From positions 2,046,001 through 2,110,000 of the forward strand of contig NZ_CP085173.1 in assembly GCF_020616555.1 (NCBI RefSeq): DNA of 64,000 nucleotides, written 5' to 3'. The position numbers were made by a program, and so were the translations under genes. The notes under the pieces were generated by a model. It did no database searches. It was not told the origin of the DNA and was given only the letters and a program-made list of their open reading frames with translations. Positions 16,767-24,820 of this stretch are shown in pieces. This DNA is from Streptomyces longhuiensis (GTDB lineage Bacteria > Actinomycetota > Actinomycetes > Streptomycetales > Streptomycetaceae). Position 1 is the first letter of the stretch; each line of letters begins with the position of its first letter.

Positions 16767-17471
16767 TCAGGGTCCGATGTTCTTCAGGGCCTCGCGCGTC
16801 GACAGGGGTGCGAGCCGGTCCCGGTGGGCGGCGACGAAGGAACGTACGGCGTCCGGGTCGGTCTTCGCGTACTCACGCAGGCACCAGCCGATGGCCTTGC
16901 GGATGAAGAAGTCGGGGTGCGGCGCCTGGCGCAGGCAGTAGCCGAAGAGGCGCTCCCTGTCGGTCGTCTCCTTGCGGCGGAGCTGGTGCAGGAGCGCGGT
17001 GCGGGCGATCCACAGGTCGTCGTCCTCGATCCACGCGTCCATGTCCTTCGCCAGGCGCGGGTCGGCCGCGACGAGCGCGCCGACGACGTGCGCGGCGAGC
17101 AGGTCGACGGTGTCCCACCACGGGACCGTCGACACGAGGTGCCGGGCGACGGGCAGGAAGCCGGACGAGCAGCGGCCCGCGTGCCGGCGCAGGTAGTCGA
17201 CCGCGAAGTACGCGTACTCGCGCTCGGGCAGCTCCCAACAGCGCAGCGCGAGCGCCGTGCAGTCGCTCTCGTCGGGGCGCGGGACGCCGGCGAGGACCGT
17301 GCGCGAGAGTGCGCGGCGGACGGGGGTGGTCAGACCGAGGAAGGGGGCCACGTCCTTCATGTACGCGCGCATCTGCCCGGCCCGCTCGGGGTCGGCCGCC
17401 GTGGGGTACACGGCGGTGAGCCGCTCCAGCAGGGTGTCGGCCAGCGCGCTGCGCGGGACTGTGACGGTCAT
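16767..17471 (-). CDS. AlkD-like DNA alkylation repair protein
   Basis: 234 aa, all-helical HEAT-like repeat protein of the DNA alkylation repair (AlkD) family. Seen: PFLGLTTPVRRAL, the paired aromatic segment ELPEREYAYFAVDYLRRH, VPWWDTVDLLAAHVVG and FFIRKAIGWCLREYAKTDPDAV, the family's best-conserved C-terminal helix. Likely a DNA glycosylase for N3/N7-alkylpurines. ATG at 17471; divergent from the TVP38-like gene with a 50-base gap. Confidence 0.9.
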   Translation of the reverse strand: MTVTVPRSALADTLLERLTAVYPTAADPERAGQMRAYMKDVAPFLGLTTPVRRALSRTVLAGVPRPDESDCTALALRCWELPEREYAYFAVDYLRRHAGRCSSGFLPVARHLVSTVPWWDTVDLLAAHVVGALVAADPRLAKDMDAWIEDDDLWIARTALLHQLRRKETTDRERLFGYCLRQAPHPDFFIRKAIGWCLREYAKTDPDAVRSFVAAHRDRLAPLSTREALKNIGP

Positions 17472-17521
17472 GCGACACAACCCTACGGCGAACTTACATC
17501 CGGGTCGGTTAGTCTCCCCGG

Positions 17522-18247
17522 ATGCCCGACACCGTCGCGACCCGTCCCGAGGGACTCGCCGCCGCCCGGCCGGCGGGCCTTGCCCTGCGTTGCACGAGAG
17601 TTCTGCTGTCACCGTGGTCGCGACTGTCGCTCCTGGTGGCGCTGCTCGCCGCGGGCGGGGCCATGGTGTTGCTCCTTCAGCCGCAGCGGCTGCTCGCGGA
17701 CGGCTGGCCACCCCAGATGAGCGGCACCGCCGCGGTCGTCCTGTTCGGCGTCGCGTACGGCCTGTGCACGGTGGCCTTCGTTCCGCGACCGCTGCTGAAC
17801 CTCGCGGCGGGCGCGCTGTTCGGTTCGCAGCTCGGCACTCTGGCGGCGCTCGGTGGGACGGTGCTCGGCGCCGGGGTGGCGTTCGGGCTCGGCCGGGTGC
17901 TCGGCCAGGACGCGCTGCGGCCCCTCGTGCGCGGCCGCTGGCTGAAGGCGGCCGACGGGCAGCTCAGCCGGCACGGCTTCCGGTCGATGCTGGCGGCACG
18001 GACGTTTCCGGGGGTGCCGTTCTGGGCGGCCAACTACTGCGCCGCGATCTCGCGCATGCGCTGGGCGCCGTTCCTTCTCGCCACGGCGATCGGCTCGGTC
18101 CCCAATACGGCGGCGTACGTCGTCGCCGGGGCCAGGGCCTCGACTCCGACGTCGCCCGCGTTCCTGGTCGCGATGGGGTTCATCGCGCTGACCGGCCTCG
18201 CGGGTGCGGTGGTCGCGTGGTGCAAGCGCCACCGCCTCCGCGGCTGA
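17522..18247 (+). CDS. TVP38/TMEM64 (VTT domain) membrane protein
   Basis: 241 aa, about six hydrophobic segments. VTT/SNARE-associated core: VAFVPRPLLNLAAGALFGSQLG with the family Pro-rich re-entrant loop, GVAFGLGRVLG, and FRSMLAARTFPGVPFWAANYCAAISRMR. Related to DedA proteins and probably moves a lipid across the membrane. The mRNA likely starts very near the ATG (TTAG box ~12 bases upstream, no ribosome site). Confidence 0.88.
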   Translation: MPDTVATRPEGLAAARPAGLALRCTRVLLSPWSRLSLLVALLAAGGAMVLLLQPQRLLADGWPPQMSGTAAVVLFGVAYGLCTVAFVPRPLLNLAAGALFGSQLGTLAALGGTVLGAGVAFGLGRVLGQDALRPLVRGRWLKAADGQLSRHGFRSMLAARTFPGVPFWAANYCAAISRMRWAPFLLATAIGSVPNTAAYVVAGARASTPTSPAFLVAMGFIALTGLAGAVVAWCKRHRLRG

Positions 18248-18252
18248 CTCAC

Positions 18253-18269
18253 CCCCGATGAAATCGGGG
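18253..18269. terminator. Short bidirectional hairpin terminator
   Basis: CCCCGAT, loop GAA, ATCGGGG: a perfect 7-bp stem between the convergent TVP38-like and thiolase genes. Confidence 0.7.
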
Positions 18270-18282
18270 CGCTCCCGAAGAC

Positions 18283-19452
18283 TCAGAGCGCTTCCAGGAC
18301 GGTCGCGTTGGCGAGCCCGCCGGCCTCGCACATCGTCTGGAGTGCGTAGCGTGCGCCGCGGGCGCGCATCGCGTGGACCAGGGTGGTCATCAGGCGGGTG
18401 CCGCTCGCGCCGAGGGGGTGGCCGAGGGCGATGGCGCCGCCGTGCACGTTCAGCTTCGCCGGGTCGGCGCCGGTCTCCTGGAGCCAGGCGAGGACGACGG
18501 CCGCGAACGCCTCGTTGACCTCGAACAGGTCGATGTCGCCCAGGCCGAGACCCGCCCTGCGCAGCACCTTCTCGGTGGCGGGGATGACGCCCGTGAGCAT
18601 CAGGAGCGGGTCCGAGCCGGTGACGGCGAAGCTGTGGAGGCGGGCGAGCGGGCGCAGGCCGAGCCGGGCCGCGTTCTCGCTCGTGGTGATGAGGACGGCG
18701 GAGGCGCCGTCGTTGATGGGGCTCGCGTTGCCCGCGGTCACCGACCAGTCGATCTGCGGGAAGCGCTCGGCGAAGTGCGGATCGTAGTAGGCGGGCTTGA
18801 GCCCGGCGAGGATCTCGGCGGTGGTGCCGGGGCGCACGGACTCGTCTCGCGTGACGCCTTCGAGGGGCGCGACCTCGGCGTCGAAGAGCCCGTTCGCCCA
18901 GGCCTGGGCGGCCTTGCGGTGCGACTCTGCGGCGTAGCCGTCCATCATGTCCCGGGACAGCGACCACTTGGCGGCGATCAGTTCGGCGCTGACGCCCTGC
19001 GGGACCAGCCCCTCCGGATAACGCTCGGCGACGCCGGGACCGAACGGGTCGGCGCCCTCGGGTACGTTCGACCACATCGGCACACGGCTCATGGACTCCA
19101 CGCCGCCGGCGATCACCATGTCGTAGGCGCCGGAGATCACGCCCTGCGCGGCGAAGTGCACGGCCTGCTGGGACGAGCCGCACTGGCGGTCGACGGTCGT
19201 GGCGGGCACGGACTCCGGGAAGCCCGCCGACAGGACGGCGTACCGGGTGGTGTTCATGGCCTGCTCAGCGACCTGGTCGACCGTGCCGCCGATGACGTCG
19301 TCGATCTGCGCCGGGTCGATCCCGGCGCGGCGGACGAGGGTGCGCAGGGTGTGGGCGAGGAGTTCGACGGGGTGGACATGAGCGAGTGTCCCGTTCGGCT
19401 TGCCCTTCCCGACAGGCGTGCGTACGGCTTCGACGATGACTGCGTCACGCAT
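18283..19452 (-). CDS. Thiolase (acetyl-CoA C-acyltransferase)
   Basis: 389 aa, complete thiolase. Acylated Cys in DRQCGSSQQA (residue ~89), catalytic His in GHPLGASG, and second Cys in MCEAGGLANA near the C-terminus are all present; NEAFA is also seen. Biosynthetic or degradative direction cannot be told. Divergent from an HxlR-type regulator that probably controls it through the inverted repeats at 19501-19539. Confidence 0.95.
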   Translation of the reverse strand: MRDAVIVEAVRTPVGKGKPNGTLAHVHPVELLAHTLRTLVRRAGIDPAQIDDVIGGTVDQVAEQAMNTTRYAVLSAGFPESVPATTVDRQCGSSQQAVHFAAQGVISGAYDMVIAGGVESMSRVPMWSNVPEGADPFGPGVAERYPEGLVPQGVSAELIAAKWSLSRDMMDGYAAESHRKAAQAWANGLFDAEVAPLEGVTRDESVRPGTTAEILAGLKPAYYDPHFAERFPQIDWSVTAGNASPINDGASAVLITTSENAARLGLRPLARLHSFAVTGSDPLLMLTGVIPATEKVLRRAGLGLGDIDLFEVNEAFAAVVLAWLQETGADPAKLNVHGGAIALGHPLGASGTRLMTTLVHAMRARGARYALQTMCEAGGLANATVLEAL

Positions 19453-19500
19453 GGTGCGGGCCTCCTTGGCCGGCGGGTCGGTGCCCGGCGCCCATTACCA

Positions 19501-19539
19501 GTGAGTAGGAAAACTGAACTCACCATAACCCGATCAGTT
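19501..19539. promoter_or_regulatory. Candidate HxlR operator between thiolase and regulator genes
   Basis: Two interleaved AT-rich inverted repeats: GTGAGT (19501-19506) with ACTCAC (19518-19523), and AACTGA (19512-19517) with TCAGTT (19534-19539). They lie in the divergent gap, and TACACT at 19559-19564 is a plausible -10 box for the HxlR gene. The repeats would thus overlap the promoter. Confidence 0.55.
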
Positions 19540-19571
19540 GGAAAAACAAACCCTCGCTTACACTGATGCGC

Positions 19572-20042
19572 ATGCCAGCCGCCAAGGACCCGCGCCCCTG
19601 CTCGATCGCCGACACGCTGGCCGTGGTCGGCGAGAAGTACTCGCTCCTGGTCCTGCGCGAGGTGTGCCTCGGCAACGGACGCTTCGACCAGCTGGTGCGC
19701 AACATCGGGGCGCCGCGCGACATCCTGGCGACGCGTCTGCGCCGGCTGGTGGACGCCGGCATTCTCAAGAAGGTCGCCTACCAGGAGCGCCCGCAGCGCT
19801 TCGAGTACCGGCCCACCACGGCGGGGCTCGAACTGGAGCCGGTCCTCATGACCCTCATGGCGTGGGGCGACCGTCATCTGCGCGACGACGGCGACCGCCC
19901 GATGGTGATCGAGCACACCTGCGGCAACGAACTGGTCCCCGTCGTGACCTGCTCCGCGTGCGGCGACGCCGTCCACCACGAGGACCTCAGCGCCCATCCA
20001 CAGGCGCCGGGCTGGACCACCGCGGGCCCGGCCGCGGTGTAG
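19572..20042 (+). CDS. HxlR-family transcriptional regulator
   Basis: 156 aa (158 if the ATG at 19566 is used). Winged helix of the HxlR family: CSIADTLAVVGEKYSLLVLREVCLG, FDQLVRNIGAPRDILATRLRRLVDAGIL and YRPTTAGLEL. The C-terminal 40 residues add a CGNELVPVVTCSACG pattern with three or four Cys that may bind a metal, which is common in actinobacterial members. The second ATG (19572) is favoured because it lies 8 bases after TACACT, fitting a leaderless mRNA. Likely controls the divergent thiolase gene. Confidence 0.88.
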   Translation: MPAAKDPRPCSIADTLAVVGEKYSLLVLREVCLGNGRFDQLVRNIGAPRDILATRLRRLVDAGILKKVAYQERPQRFEYRPTTAGLELEPVLMTLMAWGDRHLRDDGDRPMVIEHTCGNELVPVVTCSACGDAVHHEDLSAHPQAPGWTTAGPAAV

Positions 20043-20235
20043 CGCCGTCCGGGTGAAGAGGCCCTGTCATCGTCTCTTCACACAAGGGCGCTACGCTGCC
20101 CCACGGCGGGCGCCCTTCCACTTCCGTACCCCTTGACCCGTACGGCCTCGCCCGCCCGTCCGTCCTTCCTCCGTGTCCGCCTCTGGCCTGCGCGTCTGCG
20201 GTCAGCTCACGTCAGCACTTGGATCGCGTAACTTC

Positions 20236-21111
20236 ATGTCTTGGTTCGAATCATTCATCCTCGGGCTCGTCCAGGGGCTGACCGAGTTCCTGCCCATCTC
20301 GTCGAGCGCGCATCTGCGGCTGACCGCGGCCTTCGCGGGCTGGCACGACCCGGGGGCCGCGTTCACGGCGATCACCCAGCTCGGCACGGAGACGGCGGTG
20401 GTCATCTACTTCCGCAAGGACATCGCGCGGATCATCTCCGCATGGTTCCGCTCCCTCACGAACAAAGCGCTGCGCAGCGACCACGACGCGCAGATGGGCT
20501 GGCTCGTGATCGTCGGCTCGATCCCGATCGGCGTGCTCGGTGTCGCGTTCAAGGACCAGATCGAGGGGCCGTTCCGCGATCTGCGCCTGACCGCGACGAC
20601 CCTCATCGTGATGGGCGTCGTCCTCGGTGTCGCGGACCGTCTCGCTGCGCGCGACGAGGTCGGCGGCAAGCACCGCGCGGTGCGGGAGCGCAAGGGCCTC
20701 AAGGACCTGAGCGTCAAGGACGGGCTGATCTACGGCGTCTGCCAGGCCATGGCCCTGATCCCCGGAGTCTCGCGCTCCGGCGCGACCATCAGCGGCGGCC
20801 TCCTCATGGGGTACACCCGTGAGGCCGCGGCCCGTTACTCGTTCCTCCTCGCGATCCCCGCCGTCCTCGCCTCCGGGGTGTTCGAGCTGAAGGACGCCGG
20901 GCAGGACGGCTCCGTCGCGTGGGGCCCGACCGCCTTCGCGACGGTCATCGCTTTCGGCGTCGGATACGCAGTGATCGCATGGTTCATGAAGTTCATCTCG
21001 ACGAAGAGCTTCATGCCGTTCGTCTACTACCGGATCCTGCTCGGCATCGTGCTGATCGCGCTGGTCACGGCGGGCGTCCTGAGCCCGCACGCCGGGGAGT
21101 CGGCGGGCTGA
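20236..21111 (+). CDS. uppP: Undecaprenyl-diphosphatase (bacitracin resistance protein)
   Basis: 291 aa, eight or so membrane helices. Both UppP signature motifs are present: [17 protein letters not shown] near the N-terminus (with the catalytic Glu and Ser) and [12 protein letters not shown] near residue 180. It recycles undecaprenyl diphosphate to the lipid carrier for cell-wall synthesis. The ATG at 20236 begins directly at the first helix; the longer in-frame start would add a hydrophilic stretch. Confidence 0.95.
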   Translation: MSWFESFILGLVQGLTEFLPISSSAHLRLTAAFAGWHDPGAAFTAITQLGTETAVVIYFRKDIARIISAWFRSLTNKALRSDHDAQMGWLVIVGSIPIGVLGVAFKDQIEGPFRDLRLTATTLIVMGVVLGVADRLAARDEVGGKHRAVRERKGLKDLSVKDGLIYGVCQAMALIPGVSRSGATISGGLLMGYTREAAARYSFLLAIPAVLASGVFELKDAGQDGSVAWGPTAFATVIAFGVGYAVIAWFMKFISTKSFMPFVYYRILLGIVLIALVTAGVLSPHAGESAG

Positions 21112-21148
21112 CCCCGCCCGGCCCGAGCCGGACGGGACCACACCTCGC

Positions 21149-22777
21149 TCACCTCCCCCGCGCCTGCTCCCACGGCCAGCGCGCGTCGCCGCCCCGCTCG
21201 ACGAGCGGGATCAGGCGGAACGCCTGGTCGGTGAGGCCGCCGAAGGCGTGCCGGTTCGCGCCGCCCGAAGGGGTGGCGCCCACCTTGTATCCGGCCATGT
21301 TCCACATGTGGACCGGCACGTCCCTCGGCACGAGCGCGTCGATCTCGGTCTCGGCCATGCCGCCGTGGTCGCGGGCGTTCGACGGGAACCAGCCGGGCCG
21401 GGTCTGCTCGTCGGTGACGACGACCACGCGGTCGTGCCCGGTGAAGTGCTTCTTCACCGCGGTCGGGATGTCGGTGCCGGAGATCCGCCCGAACCTCTCG
21501 ACGAGCCGCAGCACACTGCCGCCCTTCCGGAAGTTCAGGCGCCGGCTCTCCATCCCGAACTCGACGAGCGTCGGCGCCTCCGCGCGCAGGGCGAGCGCCG
21601 CGCCGAACACCGCCGCCTGCTCGGCGAGCGGGATGTCCGAGCGGTGCGGCGTCGAGAACCCGTAGCCGGGGAACATCGACGGCGACCGGTCCACGAGGAT
21701 CAGCGAACGGCCGGGCAGCGCGGGCACACCGGCCAGTGAGTGCGCGAGCGCCCGCTCCAGGGCGTGCCCCCAGCGCAGCGACGGGGCGTGCTTGTACGCG
21801 GCCCAGAAGCGGAACGGGAACATGCGCGAGCGACGCACCTCGTCCGCGTCGGCGAACCGCGCGGCCACGCGCTGCGCGACCTCGTCCGAGACACCGGCCT
21901 CGTCGAAGTTGCGCAGGTTCCGCGCGAGAGCCATCAGCCCCATGGACGGGATGATCGCCTCCCACGCCGCCGCGTCCATCGGCCGCTGGAGCCAGCCCGC
22001 GAGCGACTCCCACGTCATGGCCGCCTCGGCGAGCCTGCCGGTGTCCGTGGTGAGCACCGCGTGGCGCTCCTCCACCGGTACGCGCATCAGCCGCTCGCGG
22101 GCGCGCAGGGTGCGCAGCCGCTCCGGGATCTCCTCGGCGTTGCCGTGCCGGCGGTCGAGGGCGTGCCGGAACAGATCGCCCTGCCACGGCTTGTCGGCGG
22201 CGGGCGCCGGGTGCGCGAGGTTGAGGACGTCGCCGAACCGGTACCCCTTGGAGTCGGTGTCGTACTTGAGGAGCGAGCGCTCGTTGTAGAGCCGCTGGAC
22301 GGCGTCGGCGATGCCGCGCTTCACCGGCTTCGGCAGGCGCCGGCCGTGCCGCGAGGTCCAGTAGCCGAGCAGCTCGCCCGGCTCGTCGGCGCGCTGGAGG
22401 ACGCTGTCGACGGCCTGACGGGAGTGGCCGGGCTCGCCCGCGTCGATGCGGGCCTTGACGAACTCGGCGGCGCCGACGAGCGCGGCGGTCCGCATGTTCC
22501 CCTCGCCGCGCAGCCAGCCGAGCAGGCCCGCGGTCCACTCGGGGTCCTCGACGGCGAGCTGCCGGACGAGGGCGCCGTAGCGGTCGTCGCGGTCGTCCGC
22601 GGACTCGTAGAAGGCGTCCGTGGATACGAGGTTCGAGACGGCGAGCAGGAACAGTTCGCTGCGCGCGTCGCGCAGGTGTCCCGTCGCGCCCTCGTGCGTG
22701 CGCGCCCGCTCGCCCGTCACGGTGGCGATCGGCGACCGGCCCACCGGGCGGGTGCCGCGGGTGTTGAAGCGTGCCAT
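21149..22777 (-). CDS. Ro60 orthologue: TROVE domain plus vWA domain RNA-binding protein
   Basis: 542 aa. The N-terminal ~330 residues are TROVE-type helical repeats (ELFLLAVSNLVSTDAFYES..., LLGWLRGEGNMRTAALVGAAEF, ADEPGELLGYW, LPKPVKRGIADAV). The C-terminal part is a von Willebrand A fold with a complete MIDAS: LVDRSPSM (DxSxS), GTDIPTAV (Thr) and VVTDEQTRPG (Asp). This is the bacterial Ro60/Rsr family, which forms a ring that binds misfolded and Y RNAs. ATG at 22777 follows GAGAGGGG. A Y RNA lies upstream on the same strand (22939-23075), exactly the arrangement known from other bacteria. It is the strongest two-part system in this window. Confidence 0.95.
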   Translation of the reverse strand: MARFNTRGTRPVGRSPIATVTGERARTHEGATGHLRDARSELFLLAVSNLVSTDAFYESADDRDDRYGALVRQLAVEDPEWTAGLLGWLRGEGNMRTAALVGAAEFVKARIDAGEPGHSRQAVDSVLQRADEPGELLGYWTSRHGRRLPKPVKRGIADAVQRLYNERSLLKYDTDSKGYRFGDVLNLAHPAPAADKPWQGDLFRHALDRRHGNAEEIPERLRTLRARERLMRVPVEERHAVLTTDTGRLAEAAMTWESLAGWLQRPMDAAAWEAIIPSMGLMALARNLRNFDEAGVSDEVAQRVAARFADADEVRRSRMFPFRFWAAYKHAPSLRWGHALERALAHSLAGVPALPGRSLILVDRSPSMFPGYGFSTPHRSDIPLAEQAAVFGAALALRAEAPTLVEFGMESRRLNFRKGGSVLRLVERFGRISGTDIPTAVKKHFTGHDRVVVVTDEQTRPGWFPSNARDHGGMAETEIDALVPRDVPVHMWNMAGYKVGATPSGGANRHAFGGLTDQAFRLIPLVERGGDARWPWEQARGR

Positions 22778-22910
22778 GAGGCGGCCCCTCTCCGTGGAGG
22801 GAAGGCACCGCGTGCGGGCACGCCGAACCGGGGCGCGGCGCTGCCGGGTGCCTCCCGAGATCAAGTCGGTCCGCGGCGTGCTTTCACCATGAGAAGGAGC
22901 CGTGGACCTG

Positions 22911-22926
22911 CGCACCGGGAGGTGCG
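22911..22926 (-). terminator. Hairpin downstream of the Y RNA
   Basis: On the minus strand CGCACC, loop TCCC, GGTGCG: a perfect 6-bp stem 12 bases past the end of the Y RNA's closing helix. No U-tract, as is usual in Streptomyces. It may end the RNA or be part of its 3' tail. Confidence 0.45.
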
Positions 22927-22938
22927 TGAGGTGTGTGC

Positions 22939-23075
22939 TGCCCAGAGATCAGATTCGGTGCGGGTACAAGGTGCTCTGCCGACTGAGCTACGCCGACCCG
23001 AAGTCGACGACGGGACTCGAACCCGCGGCCACCCCATTAACAGTGGAAGTAACCCGCTCCTTCGCACCTGGGCAT
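22939..23075 (-). ncRNA. Y RNA (YrlA-like) with circularly permuted tRNA-like domain
   Basis: Read on the minus strand. The ends close in a perfect 7-bp helix, TGCCCAG (23074-23068) with CTGGGCA (22945-22939). Next comes a Ro-binding-like segment: 5' GGTGCGAAGGAGCGGGT against 3' ACCCGCACC, i.e. GCGGGT/ACCCGC plus GGT/ACC around a GCGAAGGA bulge, similar to the GGUCCGAAGG strand of vertebrate Y RNAs. Inside lies a tRNA mimic in permuted order: T arm GCGGG-TTCGAGT-CCCGT (23026-23010), then 7-bp acceptor-like stem CGTCGAC/GTCGGCG (23009-23003 and 22997-22991) closed by loop TTCGG, then TA, then D arm GCTC-AGTCGGCA-GAGC (22988-22973). Because the acceptor end is a closed loop it cannot be charged. 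Class known from Ro60 neighbourhoods; this example was read by eye. Confidence 0.88.
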
Positions 23076-23081
23076 GCCGCA

Positions 23082-23110
23082 ACTGTAGTGACGGGAGGCG
23101 ACGCTGCCAC
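23082..23110 (-). promoter_or_regulatory. Promoter of the Y RNA
   Basis: Minus strand GTGGCA (23110-23105), 17-base spacer, TACAGT (23087-23082). The predicted start, 7 bases on, is 23075, exactly where the closing helix of the Y RNA begins. This agreement supports both calls. Confidence 0.65.
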
Positions 23111-23265
23111 CTGGTTTTTCACCGGCCGGCCCGAGCGCGATCCGCCCCTCCCTGACGGTCGCCGCCCTGGACCGGCAGTCAACTGTCGGATGTTTTCGAT
23201 CACTTGGCGAATATGTTCCGTCGCTGAGGGTTCCCAGCGGGCGGCACGCACCCTAGCCTTACCGC

Positions 23266-23442
23266 ATGCCGCTTGAGTGTTCGGGTTCCGCGCGGTCTGC
23301 CGAGGAAGTCAACGAGCAGATCCGCGGATTGTGGTTGCGCGCGGGTGGCCGGCTCTCCACCGAGCAGCGCGCCCAGTACGCGCGGCTCGTCACCGAGTGG
23401 GCTGTCGCGGTCCGTACGGAGGTCGTCCAGGCCGCTGCCTGA
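23266..23442 (+). CDS. Small conserved Streptomyces-type protein (58 aa)
   Basis: Starts MPLECSGSARSAEEVNEQ and is a short, charged, mostly helical protein (LSTEQRAQYARLVTEWAVAV) with no membrane segment or motif. Codons are strongly GC3-biased, as in real genes here. TAGCCT (23254-23259) ends 6 bases before ATG and there is no ribosome site, so the mRNA is probably leaderless. I recognise the general type as a small protein widespread in Streptomyces, but know no function. Confidence 0.75.
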   Translation: MPLECSGSARSAEEVNEQIRGLWLRAGGRLSTEQRAQYARLVTEWAVAVRTEVVQAAA

Positions 23443-23491
23443 CGCACCGTCAATTCTCTGTCGTGTCCGGTCCGGTCCGCATGTCGGCCTG

Positions 23492-24130
23492 TCAGCGGAC
23501 TTCGGCGTTCCAGCGCCAGGACCTGAGCCGCTCCCTGCCGGGCAGCTCGCCGCGCCCCGTCGCCCACAGCAACGTACGCCAGGGGTCGTCGTCCCGCGGC
23601 GCGTCGGGGAACAGCCGGGCGAGAGCCCGGGCGCAGAGGCCGGCGGGCGGGGTCCAGTCGAGGCCGAGACCTTCGGCGATGTCGTGCGTGTGGACGAGGG
23701 TCTCCACGACGCCCATCGCGCCGAAGCCCGCGGGGTCCGAGAGGCCGAACACGTGGTGGGCGCGGGTCTCGGGCGCGGCCGTCCGCACCATCGCGACCAG
23801 CAGGGCGCCGCTCGCGTCGAGCACCTGGAGCAGTCCCGCCGGGCCCGCGTCACGGTTCGCGAAGATGACGTTCGCGGGGCCGTCCGGCCTGCGGCGCGTC
23901 CAGTCGAACGGCACTTCGGTGTCCAACGGCGGCTTCGACGGGCCGAGTTGGGCCGCGTACGCGAACAGGTCGTCGGCCAGATGCTCGGCCGTCTCCCAGC
24001 AGTCCCACTCCAGCGAACCGGCCTTGACGCCCCAGTCGGCACCCGGCGCCCCGCCGAAGGTGTCCACCGCGAGCCGCACGGAGCGCGCGAGGTCGTCGGC
24101 GGCGGTCTGTGAGGTGCTCTCCAGGGACAT
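23492..24130 (-). CDS. DinB-fold/mycothiol-dependent isomerase-like protein
   Basis: 212 aa. Helical bundle of the maleylpyruvate isomerase/DinB_2 type: an early DLARSVRLAVDTF helix, WDCWETAEHLADDLFAYA with the expected His, and GFGAMGVVETLVHTHDIAEGLGL with a second metal-ligand His pair (HTHD). This matches proteins annotated as mycothiol-dependent enzymes in actinomycetes. Substrate unknown. Start ATG at 24130 has no good ribosome site but a TACCTT box lies just upstream, so it may be leaderless. Confidence 0.75.
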   Translation of the reverse strand: MSLESTSQTAADDLARSVRLAVDTFGGAPGADWGVKAGSLEWDCWETAEHLADDLFAYAAQLGPSKPPLDTEVPFDWTRRRPDGPANVIFANRDAGPAGLLQVLDASGALLVAMVRTAAPETRAHHVFGLSDPAGFGAMGVVETLVHTHDIAEGLGLDWTPPAGLCARALARLFPDAPRDDDPWRTLLWATGRGELPGRERLRSWRWNAEVR

Positions 24131-24215
24131 GCCGAGAAGGTACCAATGATCACTGCCGCGGGCCTCCCCCGTCGCGCCCCTTGGATCTGCGGTTCCGGTG
24201 CCCAAGACTGACTCA

Positions 24216-24728
24216 ATGACACAGCGCGTAGAACTCGCCACCGTGATGGACCGACTCGCCATCGAGGAGCTGATCACCGACTACGCGGTGTCCGTGGACG
24301 ACGGGGACTGGACGGCGTACCGCGGACTCTTCAGTCCGGACGGGCGCGCCGACTACCGGCGGGCCGGCGGCATCGAGGGCAGCGCGGCCGAGATCACCGA
24401 ATGGCTGACCCGCACGATGGAGCTGTTCCCGATGCGCCAGCACCTGATCGTCAACCGGCGCCTGCGCTTCGGCCGCCTCGACAACGACACCGGCGACACG
24501 GCCGACGTACAGGCCGACTACATCAACCCGATGCGGTTCGCCGGCGACGGCGCGGGCAGCGCCTCCGACGCGCCCTCCCCTGCACCCTCCGGTGCGCCCG
24601 ACTTCGTGTGCGGCGGCCGCTACGCCTTCGCCCTGGTGCGGACGCACTCCGGCTGGCGGCTGCGCGGGGTGACGGTGCACGAGAAGTGGCGCCGCACCGA
24701 GGACGCAGCGGCGGCCACCGCGCCCTGA
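24216..24728 (+). CDS. NTF2-like/SnoaL-type protein
   Basis: 170 aa. Starts with the typical SnoaL_4 opening (LAIEELITDYAVSVDDGDWTAYRGLFSPDGRADYR), followed by strands ending in FALVRTHSGWRLRGVTVHEKWRR. Members of this alpha+beta barrel fold act as hydroxylases, isomerases or binding proteins; no pathway context is visible. The region around residues 115-135 is a Ser/Pro/Ala-rich insert. A GTG 18 bases upstream is an alternative start. Confidence 0.82.
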   Translation: MTQRVELATVMDRLAIEELITDYAVSVDDGDWTAYRGLFSPDGRADYRRAGGIEGSAAEITEWLTRTMELFPMRQHLIVNRRLRFGRLDNDTGDTADVQADYINPMRFAGDGAGSASDAPSPAPSGAPDFVCGGRYAFALVRTHSGWRLRGVTVHEKWRRTEDAAAATAP

Positions 24729-24820
24729 CACGAGCGCCCCCGGTGCCCACTGTCAAAGATCGTCCCGGGCGCGCACACTGAAAGCACGTACCGGGCGTCG
24801 GACGACGAGGGAGGCGGCGC

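Noticed and set aside
22971..23030. A possible ordinary tRNA gene from its D-arm and T-arm sequences
   Set aside because: The arms are in the wrong order and the acceptor end is a closed loop, so no functional tRNA can form; explained as the tRNA-like part of the Y RNA.
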